Of a DNA stretch of 36,651 nt, positions 8,604-16,318 are shown one piece after another. Made by a program: the position numbers and the translations under genes. Under the pieces are notes generated by a model. It ran no database searches. It was not told the origin of the DNA and worked only from the letters and a program-made list of their open reading frames with translations. The number at the start of each line of letters is the position of its first letter. Position 1 is the first letter of the stretch. Source of the stretch: an uncultured Acidimicrobiales bacterium (GTDB taxonomy: Bacteria; Actinomycetota; Acidimicrobiia; Acidimicrobiales; SZUA-35); the NCBI GenBank assembly GCA_937930695.1, contig CALHCB010000029.1:1-36651 (forward strand). The letters are read 5' to 3'.

Positions 8604-9590
8604 ATGGTGAAGATCGGGACGCTCGTCGCCGGGATCGCGCTCGGGTATGGAGTGGAGCGGTTGACGCTTCGCAAGATCCGCGGATCGAGCGCGGAGGCGG
8701 ACGAGGTCGATGAGGTTGGCCCACTCGTTGACCACGTCACCCATGACGTCCCGAGTCACGATGGCGGCATGATCAGGCTGATCGAGGCGGGATCCGGCCC
8801 AGCAGTCATCTTGCTCCACGGGGTCACGCTGCGAGCAGAGATTTGGCACCACCAGTTCGCATTGGCGGAGCACTTTCGGGTCTTCGCCATCGACCTTCGG
8901 GCGCACGGTGGGTCACAAGCGGGGAGCGACGGTCTCTCCATCCAGGCCAATGCGCAGGATCTCGTCACCTTGCTCGAATACTTCGACCTCAATCAAGCGA
9001 CGATCGTCGGCCACTCGATGGGCGGGATGGTCCTTGGCCGGTTCCTGGTCGACTATCCCGATGTTGTTTCCGCCCGTGTTGGTGCGGTTGGATTTGTCTC
9101 CAGCGCTGGCCGGAATCCTGCTCGGGTGCCGATTGGCGTTCTGGCACCGTTGTCCAAGCGGCTCGGTGCCGTGGCCAGAGCTCGTCCCCGTTTGGCACGA
9201 CGAATCGCGCAGGTCCCGCCATCTGATCTCGGTGAGATCGCGGTTCGCTCGACGTTTGGCGTCGCCGCGCATCCAGACGATGTTCGGGCGGCCGCACTGG
9301 CATTCGAAGCGCTCGCTCCGGAAGATCTTCTCGATATCGCTCCATCGATCTTTCAACACGACGTCTTGGGAGAGCTCGGATCAGTCGCGATTCCTGCAGG
9401 CGTCATCGTCGGTTCGAGAGATCCGATGACCGAACCCCGAGAATCTGAGCTCTTGGCCGAGGCAATCCCCGGTGCGACGCTCGAGGTTCTGGCCGATGCT
9501 GGTCACCAACTGATGCTCGAACGTGCTGAAGAGGTCAATGACTTCATCATCGGCCTGGTCGCGCGCGGTCAGGCAACGGATCGTCCATGA
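8604..9590 (+). CDS. Alpha/beta hydrolase, N-terminally membrane-anchored
   Basis: A 328-residue alpha/beta hydrolase fold protein. The oxyanion-hole motif LLHGVT lies near residue 70. The nucleophile elbow GHSMG is at 136-140 with Ser138, the acid is probably Asp273 (SRDPM) and the base His301 (AGHQL). Residues 4-16 (IGTLVAGIALGYG) form one hydrophobic segment that may anchor the protein in the membrane. A lid of arginine-rich helices lies at about 175-215. GAGGTGAG at 8588-8595 precedes the ATG by eight bases. The stop overlaps the next gene's start as ATGA, so the hydrolase and the glycosyltransferase are translationally coupled. Esterase, lipase or epoxide-hydrolase activity cannot be told apart from sequence. 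Confidence 0.88.
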   Translation: MVKIGTLVAGIALGYGVERLTLRKIRGSSAEADEVDEVGPLVDHVTHDVPSHDGGMIRLIEAGSGPAVILLHGVTLRAEIWHHQFALAEHFRVFAIDLRAHGGSQAGSDGLSIQANAQDLVTLLEYFDLNQATIVGHSMGGMVLGRFLVDYPDVVSARVGAVGFVSSAGRNPARVPIGVLAPLSKRLGAVARARPRLARRIAQVPPSDLGEIAVRSTFGVAAHPDDVRAAALAFEALAPEDLLDIAPSIFQHDVLGELGSVAIPAGVIVGSRDPMTEPRESELLAEAIPGATLEVLADAGHQLMLERAEEVNDFIIGLVARGQATDRP

Positions 9591-10687
9591 GCAGCGTGTT
9601 GCTCGTTGAGCCGTGGTTTGCCGGCTCTCATCAGCGATGGGCTGAAGGCTACCGACGGGTGAGCGCCCACGATGTGTCGATCGTTTCATTGTCAGAAGGT
9701 CCATGGCGATGGCGTTTGCGTGCGGGCGCGGTGCCGTTGGCCGCGGACATCGGTCGCTTTGTCTCGGAGAACGGGTCGCCGGATGTTTTGCTGGTCAGTG
9801 GGCTCGTTGACGTTGCGCAGTTGTTGGGCCTGGCCCGCAACCATCTTGACCACTCGACCCCGGTGGTGGTGTTCCAACACGAGAGCCAGATCGTGTACCC
9901 CACCCAGCACGGCTCGGTCGACCAGGAGGCGGTGTTGCGAAATTGGATGTCGTGGTGCGCCGCCGATGTCGTGCTCTTCAACTCGGCGTTTCATCGCCAG
10001 GCGGTGATCGATGCGCTGCCGGTGTTCTTGTATCAACTCCCCGAAGCTGATCAGCTCTTCGAACTCGATGCGGTGCTCAATCGATTCGAAGTCATGCCGG
10101 TCGGTGTCGACGTGCCAGCCCTGGCAGCGCGCTCTCTTGGGAAGCCACCCGTTGTGGTGTGGCCCCATCGTTGGGAAAACGACAAAGACCCGGCTGCCTT
10201 TCTGTCTGCCCTTCGTCGACTGCGCAGGAACGGCGGCGAAGTGCGACTTGTTTTGGCCGGTGTCGAACCTGTCGTTGTGTCGTCTGTTCGTCAATCGATC
10301 ATCGACGAGTTCGGCGATTGGTTGTTGGCGGTCGGCCCGTTCTCTCGTCAGCGATACCTCGAGCTCCTTGGCCGGAGCGATCTCGTGATCAGCTGTGCAA
10401 ACCATGAGTTCTTCGGCATCGCCGTTGTCGAAGCGATTGGCGCGGGTTGCGTGCCCGTGTTGCCGAAGGGTTTGGCCTATCCCGAAATCGTGCCCGAACC
10501 TTGGCATGACGATGTGTTGTACGAGCGGGGGTCGTTCGGATCGGCGTTTCAGTCTGCGGTTGAGAACATCGACGCGCTCACAGCTCGGACCGATGGTCTA
10601 GCCGAGACGATGTCACGCTTCTCTTGGGCTGCGGTGGCGCCGCGTCTTGATGAGCGACTCGCGGGTCTGATCGCGGAACCTCGTTAG
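9587..10687 (+). CDS. DUF3524 glycosyltransferase, tRNA-queuosine alpha-mannosyltransferase family
   Basis: A 366-residue GT-B glycosyltransferase. Its N-terminal domain is DUF3524, the hallmark of the GTDC1/QTMAN family; the vertebrate member adds mannose to queuosine in tRNA-Asp. Visible family motifs are VEPWFAGSHQRWAEGY (7-22), PWRWRLR (39-45), DVLLVSGLVDVAQL (66-79), FQHESQIVYP (96-105), WPHRWENDKDP (192-202), and the nucleotide-sugar region EFFGIAVVEAIGAGCVPVLP (274-293) followed by AYPE. This agrees closely with the family along the whole length, so family assignment is firm. The tRNA substrate and sugar in this bacterium are inferred. The gene overlaps the upstream hydrolase by four bases. 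Confidence 0.87.
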   Translation: MSSVLLVEPWFAGSHQRWAEGYRRVSAHDVSIVSLSEGPWRWRLRAGAVPLAADIGRFVSENGSPDVLLVSGLVDVAQLLGLARNHLDHSTPVVVFQHESQIVYPTQHGSVDQEAVLRNWMSWCAADVVLFNSAFHRQAVIDALPVFLYQLPEADQLFELDAVLNRFEVMPVGVDVPALAARSLGKPPVVVWPHRWENDKDPAAFLSALRRLRRNGGEVRLVLAGVEPVVVSSVRQSIIDEFGDWLLAVGPFSRQRYLELLGRSDLVISCANHEFFGIAVVEAIGAGCVPVLPKGLAYPEIVPEPWHDDVLYERGSFGSAFQSAVENIDALTARTDGLAETMSRFSWAAVAPRLDERLAGLIAEPR

Positions 10688-10725
10688 TTGCTGGTCGTTT
10701 CTGTCTGCTCGTTTAGGGTCAGAGT

Positions 10726-11580
10726 GTGATCACCGATGTTCCCGGCGTTCTTGTCGGTCAATGGACGAACCTAGAAGCCCGCACGGGGTGCACCGTCGTC
10801 GTCGCCCCGCCCGGGACGATTGGCTCGGGCGAGGTTCGGGGCGGTGCTCCAGCCACGAGAGAATTCGCCCTCCTCGATCCTCGCCGCACGGTCGGCGCGG
10901 TCGATGCCGTGGTCCTCTCGGGTGGGTCAGCCTTCGGGCTTGCGAGTGCTGATGGGGTCATGTCGGTGCTCGAGCAACAGGGGCGAGGGTTCAAGACCTC
11001 GGCCGGTTCGGTGCCGATCGTGATCGGTATGTGTCTCTACGATCTGGCCGTAGGAGATGGAACGGTTCGACCGGGCCCGAGCGAGGGAGCGAGCGCCGCC
11101 ACCAATGCAACGAGCGGCCCCGTGGCACTTGGCCGAGTGGGGGCCGGAACCGGAGCGACGGTCGGTAAATGGCATGGATCCGAACAGTCGACAGATGGCG
11201 GTCTTGGCTCGGCGACGATGCGATCTGGTGAGCTCATCGTCAGCGCCCTGGTAGCAGTGAACGCGGTGGGGCAGATCAGTGACGGATCCGAGGTCGAAGA
11301 TCTCGGACCGCCGGCTCGTGCCAGTGAAGACGAGGCGGAGGATCGATCGAACACGACGATCGGGGTCATCGCAACCAATGCGTCGATCGACAAGCTCGGC
11401 TGTCACTTGATGGCCCAGAGTGGTCACGATGGAATGGCGCGAGCGCTGGTGCCTGCCCACACTGCAGCAGATGGGGATGCCTTGGTTGTACTGGCCACCC
11501 AAGAAGCAGAAGCCGACCTCACTCATTTACGGCTCATGGCCCAACATGCCGTGACACTCGCGATCAGATCGGTCGGATAA
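10726..11580 (+). CDS. P1 family (S58, DmpA-like) peptidase
   Basis: A 284-residue member of the P1/S58 peptidase family, autoprocessing Ntn-type aminopeptidases related to DmpA and ThnT. Family signatures are ITDVPGVLVGQ at the start, VLSGGSAFGLASADGV (63-78), the NATSGPVALGRVGAGTGATVGKW block (127-149) and SNTTIGVIATNA around 208-219. By analogy with ThnT the chain should cleave itself between Asn209 and Thr210, exposing Thr210 as nucleophile. The GTG start at 10726 gives the usual family N-terminus; a GTG at 10724 is out of frame. Physiological substrates of this group are mostly unknown; beta-amino or D-amino peptides are possible. Confidence 0.9.
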   Translation: MITDVPGVLVGQWTNLEARTGCTVVVAPPGTIGSGEVRGGAPATREFALLDPRRTVGAVDAVVLSGGSAFGLASADGVMSVLEQQGRGFKTSAGSVPIVIGMCLYDLAVGDGTVRPGPSEGASAATNATSGPVALGRVGAGTGATVGKWHGSEQSTDGGLGSATMRSGELIVSALVAVNAVGQISDGSEVEDLGPPARASEDEAEDRSNTTIGVIATNASIDKLGCHLMAQSGHDGMARALVPAHTAADGDALVVLATQEAEADLTHLRLMAQHAVTLAIRSVG

Positions 11581-11617
11581 CCCGGACTCGGCAGGAGCCC
11601 AGTGGGAGACTGCCGTC

Positions 11618-12295
11618 ATGACTGAGGGATTCGCGGGAGACAAGAAGAAGGGACAGTCGCTGCTTGGCCCATTGGAGCGGCGCTTCATCGACTGGGGTAT
11701 CCCAAAGGTTCCCAAGCCAATCCTGAGCCATCACCTGACGTCGATGACACTTCTGTGGTCGATCGGGACCGTTCTGTTCGGCTGGCTCGCGGTCGAGAAT
11801 CGAGTTTGGCTGCATGCGATGTCCGTCATGGTGTTTGCTCAATGGCTCACCGATTCCTTTGATGGCTCGCTCGGCAAGTATCGAAAGCAGGGCCTTGTGA
11901 AGTGGGGATTCTTCATGGACCACCTGCTTGATTTCCTCTTCGCCGGGTCCATCGTGATCGCCTACTCCTTCCTCGTCAGTGCCAAATGGTTGGAGTTCCT
12001 GTTCTTGATCCTGCTCTTGGTGACATGCGCGACGATGGCCGTCTCGTTCCTCTCGTTCGCCGCCACCAATCAGTTCCAGATCGCTTACTACGGCATCGGA
12101 CCAACCGAGATCCGGATTGGCTATATCGCGCTCAATACATTCGTGTACTTCGTTGGCACAGAGATCTTCAGCTGGGGTGTGCCCGTGATCGTCGGGTTAA
12201 ACCTCGTGGCGTTCGTTGTGATGGCGGCACAGACGAGTCAGAACCTGTGGCGGATTGACTACGAAGCGAACGTCGACGGCGCACCGCGAGACTAA
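11618..12295 (+). CDS. CDP-alcohol phosphatidyltransferase family membrane protein
   Basis: A 225-residue integral membrane protein with about six hydrophobic segments. It carries a CDP-OH phosphatidyltransferase signature: Asp79-x2-Asp82-Gly83-x2-Gly-Lys ... Gly-x3-Asp101-x3-Asp105. The four acidic residues that hold the metal and CDP-alcohol are all present. The Ala-Arg pair of the classical DGxxAR motif is Gly-Lys here. Such enzymes move a phospho-alcohol from a CDP-activated donor, mostly in phospholipid synthesis; the specific lipid cannot be read from the sequence. The long polar N-terminus and the WGFFMDHLLD segment suggest a distinct subgroup. It is followed after 32 bases by tsaE. 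Confidence 0.82.
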   Translation: MTEGFAGDKKKGQSLLGPLERRFIDWGIPKVPKPILSHHLTSMTLLWSIGTVLFGWLAVENRVWLHAMSVMVFAQWLTDSFDGSLGKYRKQGLVKWGFFMDHLLDFLFAGSIVIAYSFLVSAKWLEFLFLILLLVTCATMAVSFLSFAATNQFQIAYYGIGPTEIRIGYIALNTFVYFVGTEIFSWGVPVIVGLNLVAFVVMAAQTSQNLWRIDYEANVDGAPRD

Positions 12296-12327
12296 CCGGC
12301 AGGAAGTTGCCATAGCCTTCTAACGCT

Positions 12328-12846
12328 GTGTCCACTTCCTCCAACGACGCCGAATCGGCGGATTCATTCCAGCGGGTCCACACGGCTGGACCCGACGAAA
12401 CTCGCGCCTTTGCCCGAGACCTCGCAGCGCTGTGTGCTGACGGAGATCTTCTTGTGCTGGCCGGGGATCTCGGAGCGGGAAAGACCTGCTTCACTCAGGG
12501 TTTCGGCGTTGGTCTCGGGATCGATGAGCGGATCACGAGCCCGACATTCACGATCCACAGTCGCTACGAGGGCCGGCTCGTCTTGAATCATCTCGACGTC
12601 TATCGGATCGAACAACTCGAGGACACCCTTGACCTGGATCTTCCGGAGCTGCTCGAGTCTGGTGTCACCGTGATCGAGTGGGGAGAGCAGCTCGATCCGA
12701 TTCTGCCGTCGGATCATCTCGTTGTACGGATTCGTTTCGGTGCGGGCGACGACGATCGCGTCCTCGCCCTCGAAACGGCCGGACCAATCTGGACGAAACG
12801 CCTGCAAGAAGCACCGACACTCTCTGCCTGGTGGTCGCCATGCTGA
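12328..12846 (+). CDS. tsaE: tRNA t6A biosynthesis ATPase TsaE
   Basis: TsaE is the small P-loop ATPase that resets the TsaD-TsaB complex during N6-threonylcarbamoyl-adenosine (t6A37) synthesis. Walker A GDLGAGKT is at residues 46-53, and the family motifs SPTF (71-74), HLDVYR (88-93) and VIEWGE (115-120) are present. The 172-residue length includes about 15 extra residues at each end. The start is a GTG at 12328. Its stop lies seven bases inside tsaB. It leads the tsaE-tsaB-rimI-tsaD operon. Confidence 0.95.
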   Translation: MSTSSNDAESADSFQRVHTAGPDETRAFARDLAALCADGDLLVLAGDLGAGKTCFTQGFGVGLGIDERITSPTFTIHSRYEGRLVLNHLDVYRIEQLEDTLDLDLPELLESGVTVIEWGEQLDPILPSDHLVVRIRFGAGDDDRVLALETAGPIWTKRLQEAPTLSAWWSPC

Positions 12847-13505
12847 CGCTTGCCGTCACCTCGTCGACCTCAATGGTGGGAGCGGCCCTCGTCGAGCGAA
12901 TCAACGGTTCAGAGTTTTCGATTCTGGCCAGCGAACAGTCATCGACTGACCGACGTCACGCCGAGGAGCTGACCCCGATGATCGCTTCGGTGCTCAGCCA
13001 GGCGGGACGGACAGTCCGCGAGGTCGAACGGTTCGCAGTTGACATTGGACCGGGGCGCTTCACGGGTCTGCGCGTCGGACTGACGACGGTGCGAACACTT
13101 GCGCTTGCTGTCGATCGGCCAGTCGTTGGGATCACGAGTCTCGAGACGTTGGCCGCTGCCCACCCTGGACGCACGGTCGCCAGCATTATTGATGCCCGTC
13201 GGGCCGAGGTGTTCCAACAGCGTTTTGGTGCGTCGGGTCCACTCGACGCGCCCGGGTTTGGCCAACCAGAAGCGATGGCAGCTCGCCTGCAGCCCGGGGA
13301 TCTGCTCGTTGGTGATGGTGCGGATCGGTATGCCGAGGTGTTCGCGGCGCTCGATGTCGAGCACCTCCTGGGCCAAGAGCCGTCGGCGGAACTTGTCGGA
13401 CGGCTCAGCCTCGATCGACCGGGTGCGCCAGGTCCGTCTGTCGTCCCCCTCTATCTGCGCGATCCGGACGTTCAGATCAACATCAAGACGCGACACAACA
13501 CATGA
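12840..13505 (+). CDS. tsaB: tRNA t6A biosynthesis protein TsaB
   Basis: TsaB is the inactive ASKHA-fold partner that heterodimerises with TsaD. The ATG at 12840 overlaps tsaE by seven bases and gives a 221-residue protein of normal length; the open frame reaches back to 12678 but only inside tsaE. The family loop is present as GPGRFTGLRVG at 70-80; the usual sequence is GPGSFTGLR, so a serine is replaced by arginine. The N-terminal strand reads LAVTSSTS where most have LDTS. His40-Ala-Glu-Glu and the TSLETLA segment also fit. The stop overlaps rimI by four bases. Confidence 0.92.
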   Translation: MLTLAVTSSTSMVGAALVERINGSEFSILASEQSSTDRRHAEELTPMIASVLSQAGRTVREVERFAVDIGPGRFTGLRVGLTTVRTLALAVDRPVVGITSLETLAAAHPGRTVASIIDARRAEVFQQRFGASGPLDAPGFGQPEAMAARLQPGDLLVGDGADRYAEVFAALDVEHLLGQEPSAELVGRLSLDRPGAPGPSVVPLYLRDPDVQINIKTRHNT

Positions 13506-14032
13506 GTGCGCCGCAGCAACACGACGCCATCCGCGAGATGGAACCCGAAGATGTGCAGGCCATGGCTGATCTCGAGGCAAGGGTCAGCCAGAGTCCCTGG
13601 TCGGCTGAGCTCTTCGCTGGTGAGCTGCGTGTTGCCGCAGCCGAGCGCCACTGGGTGGTGGCGCATCAGCGGGAATCAGCGACGCTTCTCGGTTTCGGCG
13701 GGATCATGTTCGTGCCACTGGATGACCGCGCGTTTGAGGGACACATCATGAACATGGCTGTCGATCCGGATCATCAAGGGAATCGGCTGGGCACTCGGAT
13801 CTTGCATCGGTTGGTCGGAGTCGCCAGGGACCGTGGCGTCGAATCGCTGACCCTCGAGGTCAGGGTAGGAAACGAGCCTGCGCTGGCCCTCTACCGACGC
13901 TTTGGGTTCGGGCCCGTCGGCGTCCGTCCCCGCTACTACGGCGATGGGAGCGACGCGCTGGTTATGTGGGTTCACGATCTCCAGAGTGAGGCCTTTTCTG
14001 AACGTTTGAACACGCTGGTGGTGGCCGAATGA
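13502..14032 (+). CDS. rimI: Ribosomal-protein-alanine N-acetyltransferase RimI
   Basis: A 176-residue GNAT acetyltransferase; RimI acetylates the N-terminal alanine of ribosomal protein S18 and sometimes other proteins. The acetyl-CoA loop is HQGNRLGTRI (91-100), followed by LEVRVGNEPALALYRRFGF (118-136) and the family tyrosines RYYGDGSDALVMW (144-156). Its place between tsaB and tsaD, overlapping both by four bases, is the classic actinobacterial arrangement and supports the name. There is a ~20-residue C-terminal tail beyond the usual end. Confidence 0.92.
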   Translation: MSAPQQHDAIREMEPEDVQAMADLEARVSQSPWSAELFAGELRVAAAERHWVVAHQRESATLLGFGGIMFVPLDDRAFEGHIMNMAVDPDHQGNRLGTRILHRLVGVARDRGVESLTLEVRVGNEPALALYRRFGFGPVGVRPRYYGDGSDALVMWVHDLQSEAFSERLNTLVVAE

Positions 14033-15072
14033 CCTTGCGGAGTCCGACCACGGTGCTAGCGATCGAGACAAGCTGCGATGAGACCTCCGTGGCCATCGTG
14101 CGAAGGCACATGGAGCCTCAAGGCGAGCGACTCGAAGTCCTGTCGAATGTCGTGTCGAGCCAGATCGATCAACATGCAGTCTTCGGCGGCGTGGTGCCCG
14201 AAGTGGCGAGCCGCGCACATCTCGACATGCTCGAGCCCGTATTGCTCCAGGCTCTGTCCGAGGCCCAGATGTCCGGGTCAGAACTCGACGCCGTTGCCGC
14301 GACTCACGGACCTGGCCTCATTGGAGCGCTGCTGATCGGGGTGAGCGAGGCAAAGGCCTTGGCGCTTGCCTGGGATGTGCCATACGTCGGGGTCAACCAC
14401 ATGGAGGGTCATCTTTTTGCGACCTTCTTGGAACGGCCCGATCTCGAACCGCCACTCGTTGTGCTTTTGGTCTCTGGCGGGCACACCCTCATCGTTCATC
14501 TGGAAGCCTTGGGGCAGTACCGAATTCTTGGTTCCACGATTGATGACGCAGCTGGTGAGGCGTTTGACAAGGTCGCCCGCTATCTCGGTCTTGGCTATCC
14601 CGGCGGCCCGATCATCGATCGACTCGCTCTGGAGGGCGATCCAACCGCCATCAAGTTTCCTCGGGGGATGATGAACGATGCGTTCGATTTCTCATTCAGC
14701 GGGATGAAGACCGCCGTGATCAACTACGTCCGATCTCATCCTGATGCGTCGGACGCGGACCTGGCCGCGAGCTTTCAGGAAGCTGTCGTCGATGTCTTGG
14801 TCACCAAGACGATGCGAGCAGCAGATCATGTTGGAGCTCGTGGTGTTTGCCTCGGCGGCGGAGTCGCCGCGAACTCTCGTCTGCGGGAGCGATTCGGGCA
14901 GGAGGCAGCGCGTCGCAATCTCGACGCGTTGATTCCCGATCGAGCCTTCTGTACCGACAATGCAGCGATGATCGGGGCGGCCGCCCTTTGGCGGCTGGAA
15001 ACCGATGGTCCGAGCGGTTTGGACGGTGGAGCGACGCCGAACCTCAAGATTCCGGTGATCGACACTCCCTGA
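14029..15072 (+). CDS. tsaD: tRNA N6-adenosine threonylcarbamoyltransferase TsaD
   Basis: TsaD transfers the threonylcarbamoyl group from its adenylate to A37 of ANN-decoding tRNAs, working with TsaB and TsaE. The 347 residues show AIETSCDETSVAIV (11-24), the iron/metal site NHMEGH with His124 and His128, Asp310 in CTDNAAMIGAAAL, SGGHT (149-153) and GGGVAANSRLR (276-286). The start overlaps rimI by four bases. TsaC/Sua5, which makes the threonylcarbamoyl-AMP, is not in the window and must be elsewhere. Confidence 0.97.
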   Translation: MTLRSPTTVLAIETSCDETSVAIVRRHMEPQGERLEVLSNVVSSQIDQHAVFGGVVPEVASRAHLDMLEPVLLQALSEAQMSGSELDAVAATHGPGLIGALLIGVSEAKALALAWDVPYVGVNHMEGHLFATFLERPDLEPPLVVLLVSGGHTLIVHLEALGQYRILGSTIDDAAGEAFDKVARYLGLGYPGGPIIDRLALEGDPTAIKFPRGMMNDAFDFSFSGMKTAVINYVRSHPDASDADLAASFQEAVVDVLVTKTMRAADHVGARGVCLGGGVAANSRLRERFGQEAARRNLDALIPDRAFCTDNAAMIGAAALWRLETDGPSGLDGGATPNLKIPVIDTP

Positions 15073-15153
15073 TGCCGCTTGTGCGTATGCCTAGCGGGCG
15101 GATGGTCAGATTCACCCAGTGAAAACCACTCTTCGCGCTGGAATCCTCACCCG

Positions 15154-16257
15154 ATGCGAACTTTGCGGAGCGTTCGTGGCGCGTTCGTCGCGCTGGTTGT
15201 GGCCTCGGCCACGTTCGGCGCATCTGGTGTGATCGGCGGGCCCGCCAGCGCTGACGCCGTCATTGGCTCGGCGCAGGTCTCCCAACTCCAGTCCGAGGTC
15301 GACGACTGTCCGGAACTGACCGACACGATCGTGCGGCTCTATTCTGCGACGTTCCTGCGGACACCAGATGATGCGGGCCTTGGCTATTGGGCCGACGAGT
15401 GGCGATCCGGCGACATCGAACTGCCGGAGATTTCGGAGTTCTTCACTCAGTCACCAGAGTTTCAATCGCTGTATGGCGATGTGGAATCACGCGAGTTTGT
15501 CGAACTGCTCTATGAGAACGTACTTGGTCGACCAGGCGAGCGTGAAGGCGTTGACTATTGGACCGATCGGTTGGCCACCGACTCCCGGGGCACGATCACA
15601 CTGTTGTTCTCTGAGTCGCCGGAGTATGTGGAGCGCACGGGGACCGCGCTGCCTCTCACAGGCTTCTTCAGTTGGCCCGATCCTGCTTTTGACTTCGGCT
15701 GCCGGCGCCCGCTCACTCCGGAACTTCTCATCTTGAGTGATTCGGTGATCGGGGCGATGAGCGAGTCGACCTCAGGCGCCATCAATACGGTCGGGCCACG
15801 CCTCGTTGGTGAATGGGACATCGTGTACGACGGCCAGGACGGAACGTGGCAAACCAACGGTGGCGCAAGGAATCGTCCGACAGTCGCGGGGCCTAATCTC
15901 CTTCGTCGCTATTCGGAGAAGCTCGACGGAGTTGTTGTGCTCGGGCTCGGTTACAACGACGCGGCAACTCCGGGGTTCGAGCCAGCGATGGACGAAATGC
16001 TCAACCAGACAGCCGACTCCGACCTCGTGGTCTTGGTGACGTTGCGAGAGTCCGGCCGATACGGCGAGTACTACGGCGCAGCGAACGATTACATGTTCCG
16101 TCAGGCCGCGGTGCGATCCAACGTTGTGGTGGCCGACTGGGCGGCCGTTTCGATGGCGCACCCTGAATCCGTGAAACGAGATGGCATCCATCTCACCACG
16201 ACCGGCGCCTTTCTCATGGCTGATCTTCTTGTCGAAACGATCTTGGACGCTGAATAA
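15154..16257 (+). CDS. Secreted DUF4214 + SGNH-hydrolase-like protein (copy 1)
   Basis: A 367-residue secreted protein. A signal peptide (basic start MRTLRSVR, hydrophobic core, ending near ASADA at 31-35) is followed by a DUF4214 module at about 57-162. This has the typical two-part pattern LYSATFLRTPDDAGLGYW and YENVLGRPGEREGVDYW, each closed by an SPEF/SPEY segment. The C-terminal half (190-367) resembles an SGNH/GDSL hydrolase: nucleophile-type Asp-Ser197-Val, GYND at 266-269 and Asp343-Gly-Ile-His346. The block I glycine is Ser (SDSV). Cys52 and Cys183 bracket the DUF4214 module and are conserved in copy 2 with identical spacing, suggesting a disulfide. ATG at 15154 is chosen because it starts the signal peptide. 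An esterase or acyltransferase role on surface glycans is inference. Confidence 0.83.
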   Translation: MRTLRSVRGAFVALVVASATFGASGVIGGPASADAVIGSAQVSQLQSEVDDCPELTDTIVRLYSATFLRTPDDAGLGYWADEWRSGDIELPEISEFFTQSPEFQSLYGDVESREFVELLYENVLGRPGEREGVDYWTDRLATDSRGTITLLFSESPEYVERTGTALPLTGFFSWPDPAFDFGCRRPLTPELLILSDSVIGAMSESTSGAINTVGPRLVGEWDIVYDGQDGTWQTNGGARNRPTVAGPNLLRRYSEKLDGVVVLGLGYNDAATPGFEPAMDEMLNQTADSDLVVLVTLRESGRYGEYYGAANDYMFRQAAVRSNVVVADWAAVSMAHPESVKRDGIHLTTTGAFLMADLLVETILDAE

Positions 16258-16318
16258 CCCGAACGCCACGAGGGTCGACCGCAGGGTGTTTTGTTGGGGG
16301 TTGTGGCAGGCTCGTCCG

